This document shows positions 54,949 to 63,152 of a stretch of 64,000 nucleotides of DNA, in pieces. The DNA lies in contig NZ_LN850107.1 in NCBI RefSeq assembly GCF_900070365.1, positions 1,054,001-1,118,000 of the forward strand, in the 5' to 3' direction. The notes beneath the pieces are model-generated. The model did no database searches. It worked only from the letters and a program-made list of their open reading frames with translations, and had not been told where the DNA came from. Both the position numbers and the translations under genes were made by a program. The DNA comes from Alloactinosynnema sp. L-07. Lineage in GTDB: Bacteria > Actinomycetota > Actinomycetes > Mycobacteriales > Pseudonocardiaceae. How positions within the stretch are numbered: position 1 is the stretch's first letter; each line of letters begins with the position of its first letter.

Positions 54949-56174
54949 AGCTCGAGAACCCCTGGAAACAGAACCCCTGGTTCGAGTCCGTCGCCGTCGC
55001 CCAACGACGTGCACGGAAGAAGTTGCCCGCCCCGGTGTACGGCGCCCTCGTGGCGGGCTCCGAGCGTGGCCAGACGATGAGCGACAACGAAGCAGCGTTC
55101 CGCGAACTCGGGTTCGCTCCGCACGTCGCTGGTCAGTGGGCAGAGCGATCGATGGCCACAACGGTGCTGGGCCAGGAGATCTCGCTGCCGGTCCTCATCA
55201 GCCCGACCGGCGTCCAGGCGGTGCACCCCGATGGCGAGGTGGCCGTCGCCCGCGCGGCCGCCGCGCGGGGAACGGTGATGGGGTTGTCGAATTTCGCCTC
55301 CAAGTCCGTCGAGGAGGTCACGGCCACCGGAGCGGCGACGTTCTTCCAGATGTACTGGACCGGCGACCGCGACGTAGTGGTCCAGCGGATGCGGCGCGCG
55401 CACGCGGCCGGTGTGGTGGGCCTGATCGCCACCCTCGACTGGTCGTTCTCGATGGGCCGCGACTGGGGGAGTCCCGAGATCCCGGAGAAGGTCGACCTCA
55501 AGACGATGGTCCGAATGGCGCCGAAAGTCCTCACCAAACCGCGCTGGCTCTACCAGTTCGGGCGCACCGGCCATATCCCCGACCTCACCGCACCCAACCT
55601 GGCACCTCTCGGTGGAGAGGCGCCGACGTTCTTCACGGCGTACTACGAATGGATGACCACCCCGCCGCCCTCCTGGGAGGACGTCGCGTGGATGCGCGAG
55701 CAGTGGGCCCAGATCAGTGGGACGCCGTTCCTGCTCAAGGGGGTCTGTCGCGTCGACGACGCCATCCGCGCCCGCGACGTGGGGGTCTCCGGCCTTTCTG
55801 TCTCCAACCACGGCGGCAACAACCTCGACGGCACGCCTGCCGCGATCCGGATGGTCAAGCCGATCGCCGACGCTGTCGGTCACGACCTCGATGTCGTGAT
55901 GGACGGCGGCATTCGCCGCGGCTCCGACGTCGTCAAAGCTGTCGCTCTCGGCGCCCGGGCCGTGATGATCGGCCGCGCCTACCTGTGGGGTCTCGCGGCC
56001 AACGGTCAAGCGGGCGTTGAGAACGTCCTCGACGTATTGCGCGGCGGCATCGACTCGGCGCTCATGGGCCTGGGTGTCGCCTCGGTCGACGAGCTGACCC
56101 CCGAGCACGTGCTGGTGCCCGCGGGATTCCACCGCACTCTCGGCGTACGGACTCCGGAGGTCGCAGGCGGATGA
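54945..56174 (+). CDS. mftD: Mycofactocin FMN-dependent dehydrogenase MftD
   Basis: 409-residue member of the lactate/glycolate oxidase family that deaminates the cyclised Val-Tyr intermediate to a keto-lactam. FMN-site segments are VLISPTGVQAVHPDGE, SNHGGNNLDGTPAA and MDGGIRRGSDVVKA. GTG 54945 overlaps the mftC stop (GTGA); a longer frame into mftC is not used. Normal length. Confidence 0.95.
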   Translation: MKLENPWKQNPWFESVAVAQRRARKKLPAPVYGALVAGSERGQTMSDNEAAFRELGFAPHVAGQWAERSMATTVLGQEISLPVLISPTGVQAVHPDGEVAVARAAAARGTVMGLSNFASKSVEEVTATGAATFFQMYWTGDRDVVVQRMRRAHAAGVVGLIATLDWSFSMGRDWGSPEIPEKVDLKTMVRMAPKVLTKPRWLYQFGRTGHIPDLTAPNLAPLGGEAPTFFTAYYEWMTTPPPSWEDVAWMREQWAQISGTPFLLKGVCRVDDAIRARDVGVSGLSVSNHGGNNLDGTPAAIRMVKPIADAVGHDLDVVMDGGIRRGSDVVKAVALGARAVMIGRAYLWGLAANGQAGVENVLDVLRGGIDSALMGLGVASVDELTPEHVLVPAGFHRTLGVRTPEVAGG

Positions 56175-56833
56175 CCGGTCAGATCGCGGACGCCACCTGG
56201 CCCGAGCTGGCCCAGGTCGATCTCGTGCTGGTGCCGGTCGGGTCGATCGAGCAGCACGGACCCCACCTGCCGCTCGACACGGACACCGCGATCGCGACCG
56301 GCGTGGCGCGGGGTGTGGCCGCGGCTCTGGAGGGGGCCTGGGTGGCGCCTGCGGTCGTCTACGGCTCCAGCGGCGAGCACCAGGCGTTCCCGGGCACCAG
56401 CTCCGTCGGCACCGATGCCCTGCGTCTCATGCTGGTCGAGCTGGTCCGGTCCATGCGGACGTGGACGCGACGCGTGCTGTTCGTCAACGCCCACGGTGGC
56501 AACCTGCGGGCCCTGGACGGCGCCGTCCGCCAACTGGTGGACGAAGGCCACGATGTCACCTGGGCGCCGTGCGCGACGGAGGAGGTCGATCTGCATGCCG
56601 GTCGCACCGAGACCTCGCTGATGCTGCACCTGCGACCGGACTCGGTGCGCCTCGACCGGTCCGAGGCGGGAAACACTCAGCCCCTGCAAGAGATCCTGCC
56701 AACCCTCATCACGCGCGGCGTGCGTGCCGTCTCCGCCAACGGGGTGCTGGGCGATCCGACTGGCGCCACGGCGGAGGAAGGCTCCCGGCTCCTCGCGCGG
56801 ATGGTGCGCGACGTCTTGGCGCGCGCGACATGA
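56171..56833 (+). CDS. mftE: Mycofactocin peptidase MftE
   Basis: 220-residue creatininase-family metallopeptidase that releases the modified C-terminal dipeptide from MftA. Metal-site motifs are GSIEQHGPHLPLDTD (Glu and His), VNAHGGN and the Glu in HAGRTETSLML. ATG 56171 overlaps mftD, and the TGA overlaps the next gene. Confidence 0.96.
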   Translation: MTGQIADATWPELAQVDLVLVPVGSIEQHGPHLPLDTDTAIATGVARGVAAALEGAWVAPAVVYGSSGEHQAFPGTSSVGTDALRLMLVELVRSMRTWTRRVLFVNAHGGNLRALDGAVRQLVDEGHDVTWAPCATEEVDLHAGRTETSLMLHLRPDSVRLDRSEAGNTQPLQEILPTLITRGVRAVSANGVLGDPTGATAEEGSRLLARMVRDVLARAT

Positions 56834-57594
56834 GCCGGGTGGCGATCGTCACCGGAGCGGCCCGCGGGATCGGAGCGGCGACCGTCGCGCGACTGGTCGC
56901 CGACGGCTATCGGGTCACGGCAGTGGACTCCTGCGAGGGCGCCCCGCTGGCCACTCGCGCTGACCTCGACGCCGTGGCCGCCGCCCACGGAGACACCGTG
57001 CTCGCCCACGTCGCGGACGTCCGCGACCGCGCTGCCCTGGCCGAGGCCGTCACGCACACGATCGACCGCTGGCACCGGCTCGACGTGGCCGTCGCCTCCG
57101 CCGCGGTCATCCGTGGCGGCGCACCGCTGTGGGAGACGGCCGAGGCAGACCTGGACCTGCTGTGGGACGTGGACGCCAAGGGTGTCTGGAACACCGCCGC
57201 CGTCACCGTGCCCGCGATGCTGGCAGGCGCCGACCCGTCCGGTTGCCGGTTCGTGGCCGTCGCGTCGGCGGCAGGCACCCACGGCATGTTCCACCTGGCC
57301 GCCTACAACGCCGTCAAGCACGCGGTGGTCGGCATCGTGAAGGGCCTGGCCGCCGACTTGGCGGCCACCGGCGTCACGGCCTGCGCCGTCTCGCCCGGCT
57401 CCACCGACACGCCCATGCTGCAGGCGACCGCCGACCTCTACGGCGTCACGGCCGCGGAACTCGCGGGGCACCAGCTGATCCGGCGACCGATCGACCCCGC
57501 CGAGATCGCCGCCACGATCGCCTTCTGCGCCTCGCTGGCGGGTCGGGTCGTGAACGGCGGTGTCGTGCACGCCGACGGCGGCTTCGCGTCATGA
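56830..57594 (+). CDS. Mycofactocin-coupled short-chain dehydrogenase/reductase
   Basis: 254-residue SDR. The NAD motif is TGAARGIG and the active site is in SAAGTHGMFHLAAYNAVKHA (Ser, Tyr-x-x-x-Lys). Longer loops, such as DVDAKGVWNTA, resemble SDRs restricted to mycofactocin producers, which hold NAD tightly. It sits between mftE and mftF with 4-base overlaps on both sides, a common location in mft clusters. The alcohol substrate is unknown. Confidence 0.9.
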   Translation: MSRVAIVTGAARGIGAATVARLVADGYRVTAVDSCEGAPLATRADLDAVAAAHGDTVLAHVADVRDRAALAEAVTHTIDRWHRLDVAVASAAVIRGGAPLWETAEADLDLLWDVDAKGVWNTAAVTVPAMLAGADPSGCRFVAVASAAGTHGMFHLAAYNAVKHAVVGIVKGLAADLAATGVTACAVSPGSTDTPMLQATADLYGVTAAELAGHQLIRRPIDPAEIAATIAFCASLAGRVVNGGVVHADGGFAS

Positions 57595-59120
57595 CCACGT
57601 CAGCCGCGGCCCGGCTCCCGGACGGGTTCGAGGTCCGCATCCGCGACGACGTCACACGGTTGGGCGATGGTCGCGTGCTGGTCGGGGGCTCGCCGTTGCG
57701 CGCCATCCGGCTCAGCAGCGGCGCGATGGGGCTGATCGACCGAGACCGGGTTCGGGTGGTCGACCCCCGGAGCGGCGCCCTCGCGCGACGACTCCTCGAC
57801 GCCAACGTCGCCGACCCCGTCCTGCTTGCGATGGTCCCGGCCGACTCGATGACGGTGGTGATCCCGGTGCGGGACCGGCCCGAACAGTTGGACCGTGCCC
57901 TGGCAGCACTCCACCCGCTTCCCACAGTCGTTGTCGACGATGGCTCGAAAGCCCCGGAGGCCGTCGCCACGGTGGCGGCGCGCCATGGTGCGCGACTTGT
58001 CCCACTTCAGGTCAACCTGGGACCGGCGGGCGCGCGGAACGCCGGGCTCGCGACCGTCCAGACGCCGTACGTCGCGTTCGTCGACTCCGACGTTGACGTC
58101 ACGGCTGACGCCCTGATGCGCCTCGCACAGCACTTCGCCGATCCATGCGTCGCCCTGGTGGGGCCTCGGGTCGTCAGCGTCGCGCGCTCCGCGCGGCCAC
58201 GATGGCACGAGCGGTACGACGAGTCCGCATCCTCGCTCGACCTGGGAGTTCGCGCCTGCTCCGTGCGCCCCGGCGCCGCGGTCGCCTGGCTGCCCAGCGC
58301 GTGCGTCGTCGGTCGCGTTGATCTGCTGGCCGACGGGTTCGACGGCGACCTGCGCATCGGGGAAGACGTCGACCTGGTGTGGCGGCTCGTCGCCGCGGGC
58401 CACACGGTCCGTTACGACCCCTCCGTGCTTGCTCGACACGACACGCGACCGACCCTGACCGGGTGGCTGGGACGCAAGTTCGCCTACGGCACCGGTGGTG
58501 CCGTGCTCGCACAGCGGCACGGCGCTCACACGGCGGTGGCGCAATTGTCGCCTGCGATGGCGCTGGCGGCCGGTGCGCTGCTCGTCCGCCGACGCTGGTC
58601 CGTGCCGATCGCCGCCGTCTGCCTTGCGCGCGGCGCCAGGTCCTTGGCCACCAGCCTCCCCGATCCGGTGATCACGCCTCGACTCGTGGGCCAGATCTCC
58701 GCGCGGGGATTGGGCTGGGCACTGCGCCAGGAGTCGTCGCTGCTGCTGCGCCACTGGTGGCCGGCAGCACTGGCTGCCGCCGTGTGGAGCCGGTCGATAC
58801 GCCGCGCCATCGTGACGGCGACCGTCGTGGACCTCATCGCGGCCACCCTGGAAGGAGTTCGCCTGCGACCCATCGCTGCCTTCTTCGGACGTCGGATCGA
58901 TGATCTGGCCTATGGCGGTGGTCTCTGGTGGGGCTCTATCCGGGCCCGTTCTCCCCGGGCACTCGCGGTGCGGTTGGTCCGCTCGATCGGGATCTCAACG
59001 CCGCGCTTGGAGCCGACGGCGATCTCCACCGCCGGGCCGGAGAGGATCAGTCCGGCCAGGTCGGCGGGGTTGCCGGTGGTGCACTGCAGGGCGATCAGGC
59101 CGCCCATGCTGTGGCCGTAA
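57591..59120 (+). CDS. mftF: Mycofactocin glycosyltransferase MftF with a non-native C-terminal tail
   Basis: 509-residue protein; family members are near 470. It adds a beta-glucan chain to premycofactocin. Residues about 85-300 form a GT2 domain with VIPVRDRPEQ, VDDGS, FVDSDVD (metal-binding DxD) and GEDVDLVWR. Hydrophobic helices follow (about 320-345, 385-430). Homology fits up to RIDDLAYGGGLWWGSIRARS near residue 455. The last about 45 residues are read antisense through a lipase remnant, so the natural stop was replaced. Activity is probably kept because the added part is terminal. Confidence 0.92.
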   Translation: MTTSAAARLPDGFEVRIRDDVTRLGDGRVLVGGSPLRAIRLSSGAMGLIDRDRVRVVDPRSGALARRLLDANVADPVLLAMVPADSMTVVIPVRDRPEQLDRALAALHPLPTVVVDDGSKAPEAVATVAARHGARLVPLQVNLGPAGARNAGLATVQTPYVAFVDSDVDVTADALMRLAQHFADPCVALVGPRVVSVARSARPRWHERYDESASSLDLGVRACSVRPGAAVAWLPSACVVGRVDLLADGFDGDLRIGEDVDLVWRLVAAGHTVRYDPSVLARHDTRPTLTGWLGRKFAYGTGGAVLAQRHGAHTAVAQLSPAMALAAGALLVRRRWSVPIAAVCLARGARSLATSLPDPVITPRLVGQISARGLGWALRQESSLLLRHWWPAALAAAVWSRSIRRAIVTATVVDLIAATLEGVRLRPIAAFFGRRIDDLAYGGGLWWGSIRARSPRALAVRLVRSIGISTPRLEPTAISTAGPERISPARSAGLPVVHCRAIRPPMLWP

Positions 59121-59255
59121 AGGCGCGTGCTCGGCGATGCCGTGCGAGATCACCACGACGGCCTTGGCGTCGTTGGCGTCCGGGCCGGTCCAGCCCTGCC
59201 AGTGGATGGTGCCGCCCGCGGTACCGGTGAACCGACCCTCCACATGCTCCGTCAT
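58985..59255 (-). pseudogene. Broken monoacylglycerol lipase (alpha/beta hydrolase)
   Basis: ATG 59255 overlaps the wax-ester-synthase stop (ATGA). The frame begins MTEHVEGRFTGTAGGTIHWQ and reaches VVVISHGIAEHA near 59128. It then jumps by frameshift to LYGHSMGGLIAL near 59120, which normally lies about 65 residues later. After LILSGPAVEI the homology stops where mftF begins. It has therefore lost an internal segment and its 3' half. It was the last gene of the lipid operon. Left boundary approximate. Confidence 0.75.
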
Positions 59256-60700
59256 CGGCCCTCCACGGTGGATAGCTCGAGCACCTCGCGCAGGCCCTCG
59301 TCCAGACATTCCATCATCACGTCCGGATCCTGGACCGCGCTACCGTCCATATTGATGCCGAAGCAGCAGACCCCGGCATGCGAGACCATCGCCGCCATCA
59401 CCGCGACGCCTGGCAGCGGGCCGAACGGGAACAGCCGCTCCACCTTCGCTCCGGCCATGTACACCGGGTGCGGTACGCCCGGGATGTTGGACGCGGACAG
59501 GTCGGCCGCGCTGCCGATCTGGTCGTAGACGAACCCGCCGACCGCCGACGGAATCCGGTTCAGCACCGGCGCGACCATCGAGAAGGTGTCCAATGCGGGT
59601 TCGGTGCGCAGCGAGAGCACGGTGCCGCGGATGGTGGCGATCCGCTCCGCCGGGTCCTCCACACCGACCGGCGCGGCGAAGAACGCACCGGCGAACTTGT
59701 TGCCGCCCAACGGATCGTCGGCCTTGCGCAGGCTGACCGGCATCGCCATCGGCAGTTCGTCGATCGACGTGCCGTGCCGGTCGTGGTAGCGCCGCAACCC
59801 GCCGAGCAGAGCGGCGACATAGGCGTCGTTGAGCGATCCACCGGCCGCCTTCGCCGCCGAACGCAGCTCCGCCAGCCCGCACTCCAGCACACCGAACTTC
59901 CAGGATGTGCCGGACCGGTTGGTCAGCAGCGGGGACGGCGCCGCGGGTGGTGGCGAGAGGGTGCGGCGCATCGACCCGGCGAATCTGACCGCATCGCTGA
60001 GCACCTCCGACGGGTGCGTCGCGGCGTACACGCCCATCGACAGCGCGCGCCACAGCACGCCGGGCACCCGCCGGGCCTGCTCGGTCAGCTCGACCGTTGC
60101 CAGCCCGGAGGCGTCCATGGTTTCCCTGGCGGTCAACGGATCCGCGGGCAGCGGCTTGTTCGGGGTGTGCTCGCGGGTGCGGCTCTGCACCATGGTCATC
60201 AGCTGGATGCCGCCCATCCCGTCGGTGAGTGAGTGGTGCAGCTTCAGCACGTAGGCGGCCTTTTCGCCGTCGAATCCCTCGACCAGGGTGCCCTCCCAAA
60301 GCGGGCGGGTGCGGTCGAACGGCGTCATCGCCAGTGACTGGGCCAGTTCCAGCAGTGCGGCCAGGCCGCCCGGGGCGGGCAGGCGGGTACGCCGGACGTG
60401 GTAGTCGAGCTGGAAGTTCTCGTCCGGCACCCAGGCGGGCGGGCCGACCGGCAGGGCGGGTTCGAGCACCCGCTGGCGGCAGCGCGCGATCAGCAGGCTG
60501 GCCCAATCGTGCGCGGCGAAGAACCGGTCCCAGTCCGGGACCTGGTCGTAGATCAGCACCGAGGTGATCGTGGAGGACAGCCGCGGATGCCGTTCCGAGC
60601 GCCACAACAGCGCCTCGATCTCGTTCATCCGGTCGCTGGTGTTCCACCCGGAGGCGGCGGCCCAGGCCTCCTCGTTGGTCGAAAGCGGTCCGGTCACCAC
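59252..60700 (-). CDS. Wax ester synthase/diacylglycerol acyltransferase (WS/DGAT)
   Basis: 482-residue acyltransferase that joins acyl-CoA to diacylglycerol or a long-chain alcohol to make storage lipid. The active-site motif is LKLHHSLTDGMGG (HHxxxDG), and the second family motif NDAYVAALLGGLRRY is present. GTG 60700 overlaps the gpsA end. It has the same neighbours as the plsB2-plsC-WS/DGAT group of mycobacteria. Confidence 0.93.
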   Translation of the reverse strand: MVTGPLSTNEEAWAAASGWNTSDRMNEIEALLWRSERHPRLSSTITSVLIYDQVPDWDRFFAAHDWASLLIARCRQRVLEPALPVGPPAWVPDENFQLDYHVRRTRLPAPGGLAALLELAQSLAMTPFDRTRPLWEGTLVEGFDGEKAAYVLKLHHSLTDGMGGIQLMTMVQSRTREHTPNKPLPADPLTARETMDASGLATVELTEQARRVPGVLWRALSMGVYAATHPSEVLSDAVRFAGSMRRTLSPPPAAPSPLLTNRSGTSWKFGVLECGLAELRSAAKAAGGSLNDAYVAALLGGLRRYHDRHGTSIDELPMAMPVSLRKADDPLGGNKFAGAFFAAPVGVEDPAERIATIRGTVLSLRTEPALDTFSMVAPVLNRIPSAVGGFVYDQIGSAADLSASNIPGVPHPVYMAGAKVERLFPFGPLPGVAVMAAMVSHAGVCCFGINMDGSAVQDPDVMMECLDEGLREVLELSTVEGR

Positions 60701-61710
60701 TCCTCCCCGTGCACCTCGTGGCCGGGCGCCTTGCGCAGCAGGCCACGGTAGGTGTCCTCGACCGGCTGCCCGTGGTTGATCACCGCATCCATCTCGCGGG
60801 CGATCGGCATGTCGATCCCGCGCTCGGCGGCCAGCTTCATCACGGTGGCGACGGTCTTGACGCCCTCGGCGACCTGGTTCATCTCCTGCGCGATCTGATC
60901 CAGCGACTTCCCTTGCGCCAGACCGACTCCAACCGTCCTGTTGCGACTGAGCGGGCTGGTGCAGGTGGCGATCAGGTCGCCCATGCCGGACAGCCCCGCG
61001 AACGTGTCGGCCTGCCCGCCGAGTGCGACGCCGAGGCGGGTCAGTTCACGCAGCGCACGGGTGATCACCATCGCCCTGGTGTTGTCCCCTGCCTCCAGGC
61101 CGTCGCCGATGCCGACCGCGATGGCGAACACGTTCTTCAGCGACCCGGCGTACTCCACGCCGATCACGTCAGTGGTGGTGTAGACCCGGAAACGCGTGGT
61201 ACGGAACAGATCCTGCAGCATCGAGGCCTGCTGCTGCTCCGGCATGGCGATGGTCGCCGCGGCCGCGTAACCCTGCACCACCTCGCGCGCGATGTTCGGC
61301 CCGGCCAGCACACCGGCCGGATGCCCCGGCAGGATCTCGTTGACGATCTCGGTCATCCGCTTCCGGGTGCCCTGCTCCAGGCCCTTCACCAGGCTCACCA
61401 CCGGTACCCACGGCCGCACGTGCTCGGCGACCTGCTCCAGCACCGAACGGCTGTGCTGCGACGGGACTCCGAGCACGATCACGTCCGCCTTGCCTACCGC
61501 CTCGGCCAGCTCCGCGGTCGCGCGGAGCGCCTCGGTGAGCGGCAAGTCGTTGAGATAGCGGGAATTGCGGTGGTTGTCATTGATGTCCGCGACCGTCGCC
61601 GGGTCACGCGCCCACAGGACTGTGTCGGTGTTTCGCGCCGCCAGCGAAGCGACGGTCGTACCCCACGACCCGCCGCCGAGCACCGCGACACTGGGCATCC
61701 TGCCAGCCAT
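60694..61710 (-). CDS. gpsA: NAD(P)-dependent glycerol-3-phosphate dehydrogenase GpsA
   Basis: 338-residue enzyme that makes glycerol-3-phosphate from dihydroxyacetone phosphate, the backbone for PlsB. The Rossmann motif is VLGGGSWGTTVA, and SLVKGLEQGTRKRM, GPNIAREV, KNVFAIAVG and SRNRTVGVGLAQGK are family signatures. ATG 61710 overlaps the upstream stop by 1 base (TGATG). Its location inside the acyltransferase operon couples precursor supply to lipid assembly. Confidence 0.96.
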   Translation of the reverse strand: MAGRMPSVAVLGGGSWGTTVASLAARNTDTVLWARDPATVADINDNHRNSRYLNDLPLTEALRATAELAEAVGKADVIVLGVPSQHSRSVLEQVAEHVRPWVPVVSLVKGLEQGTRKRMTEIVNEILPGHPAGVLAGPNIAREVVQGYAAAATIAMPEQQQASMLQDLFRTTRFRVYTTTDVIGVEYAGSLKNVFAIAVGIGDGLEAGDNTRAMVITRALRELTRLGVALGGQADTFAGLSGMGDLIATCTSPLSRNRTVGVGLAQGKSLDQIAQEMNQVAEGVKTVATVMKLAAERGIDMPIAREMDAVINHGQPVEDTYRGLLRKAPGHEVHGEEW

Positions 61711-63152
61711 CAATCTCCCTCTCGATCCGGCCACTTCTCAAGCGTGTCAACGAACTTCTGCCGCACCTCGGCGGTGATCCGGTCCAGGTCCTCGACCTTC
61801 CAGTCATCGGTCGGGATCGGGTCGAGCACGCACACTTCGACGGTGCCAGGGTGCACCAGTTTGGACCGGCGCCACATCAGCTCGCCGGTGTTGCGCAACA
61901 CGATGGGCACCATCGGCACGCCCGCCTGGATAGCGATGTGGAACGCGCCCTTTTTGAACCGCGCCAGCGCCGGAGTCGGCGCCCGGGCGCCCTCCGGGAA
62001 GATCACGATCGACGTGCCCGAGCGGATCCGCTCACCGAGCTTGTCCAGCTCCGCGATGGCCTTCTCCGGGTTGGAGCGATCGATGAACGCCGGGTCGAGC
62101 AGCAATCCGCCGATCAGCGTCCGTGGATCGTACTGCGCCTCCTTCTTGCCGACCGCGGTGAAATCCTTGCGCAGCAAGGAACCCATCACAATTGAATCAA
62201 GCGAGCTCTGGTGGTTGCCGATGAAGATCGACGGCCGCGCCCGCCACAGGTTGTGCTCGCCGATCACGTTCAGCTTCACCCCGGCCAGCGCCAGCGCCGA
62301 GTCGCATGCCAGCGGGATGCCGGTGTTGATGCCGAACTTGCGGTCACGGTTGAGGATGCCGAGCGCGGCGCCGACCCCGAGGCCGACGTTGAGCCCGGCC
62401 AGCGCGCCGACCGTGCCCAGCACCGAACGCAGCCCCGCCTTCCTCGGCTCGCGAAGCCTCAGCACCGGCCACTTCTGCAGCGCCGCCGCGTCCAGCAAGC
62501 CGCGGTGCGGGTTGATCGCGTACGGCAGGCCTGCCGAGGCGAGAAACGCCACATCCTCGTCGCCGTTGGCGTAGGCGTGGCTGGCGGCGAGGTCGATTCC
62601 CTTGTCCCGCGCGAACTGCCGCACCGCCCGCGCCTTCGGCTCACCCCACAGCATCTTCCCGGCCAGGCGCCCGGTGAGGATGCCGTCCTCGGTCTCCAAT
62701 TCGGTGCACAACACGTGAGTCACGCCCAGATCAGCGGCGATCGGCTCGATCTGGAACCGGGTCGCCGCCGAAGCGAAGGCCACCGTGTGCCCCATCTTCA
62801 GGTGCGCCCGGACCAGGTCGCGGGCCTGCGGACGGATGGTGCCCGCGGTCTTCTGCACGAACAGCCGCTCGCCCAGTTCGACCAGTTCGTCCTCACCGCG
62901 TCCGCGCAGGCCCCCGACGCTCACATCACCGATCTTGGTCGGGTTGCCGCCAAGCAGGTTGCCGTCCAGCGCCGCGACCATTGTCCTGGTGAACTCGCCG
63001 ACGCCGATGTCACGGCTGCGCAGCCGGTCGTTCCAGAACGCACTGGCCGTGTAGCCCGCCACGACTGTGCCGTCGAGGTCGAAGAACGCTCCGATCCGCG
63101 GACCACCCGGTCCACTATGGATGGACGCGACCACGTCTTCAGGTGTGATCAT
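61710..63152 (-). CDS. Fused HAD-IB phosphatase/1-acylglycerol-3-phosphate acyltransferase
   Basis: 480-residue two-domain protein. The N-terminal HAD-IB domain (about 1-230) has FFDLDGTVVAGYT, FASAATRF and NGDEDVAFL and could remove phosphate from an acyl intermediate. The C-terminal PlsC domain (about 260-475) has the IGNHQSSLDS (HxxxxD) motif, FPEGARAPTP and VPMVPIVLRNT. It likely makes phosphatidate and perhaps diacylglycerol for the downstream WS/DGAT. ATG 63152 overlaps the plsB stop. Confidence 0.94.
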   Translation of the reverse strand: MITPEDVVASIHSGPGGPRIGAFFDLDGTVVAGYTASAFWNDRLRSRDIGVGEFTRTMVAALDGNLLGGNPTKIGDVSVGGLRGRGEDELVELGERLFVQKTAGTIRPQARDLVRAHLKMGHTVAFASAATRFQIEPIAADLGVTHVLCTELETEDGILTGRLAGKMLWGEPKARAVRQFARDKGIDLAASHAYANGDEDVAFLASAGLPYAINPHRGLLDAAALQKWPVLRLREPRKAGLRSVLGTVGALAGLNVGLGVGAALGILNRDRKFGINTGIPLACDSALALAGVKLNVIGEHNLWRARPSIFIGNHQSSLDSIVMGSLLRKDFTAVGKKEAQYDPRTLIGGLLLDPAFIDRSNPEKAIAELDKLGERIRSGTSIVIFPEGARAPTPALARFKKGAFHIAIQAGVPMVPIVLRNTGELMWRRSKLVHPGTVEVCVLDPIPTDDWKVEDLDRITAEVRQKFVDTLEKWPDREGD

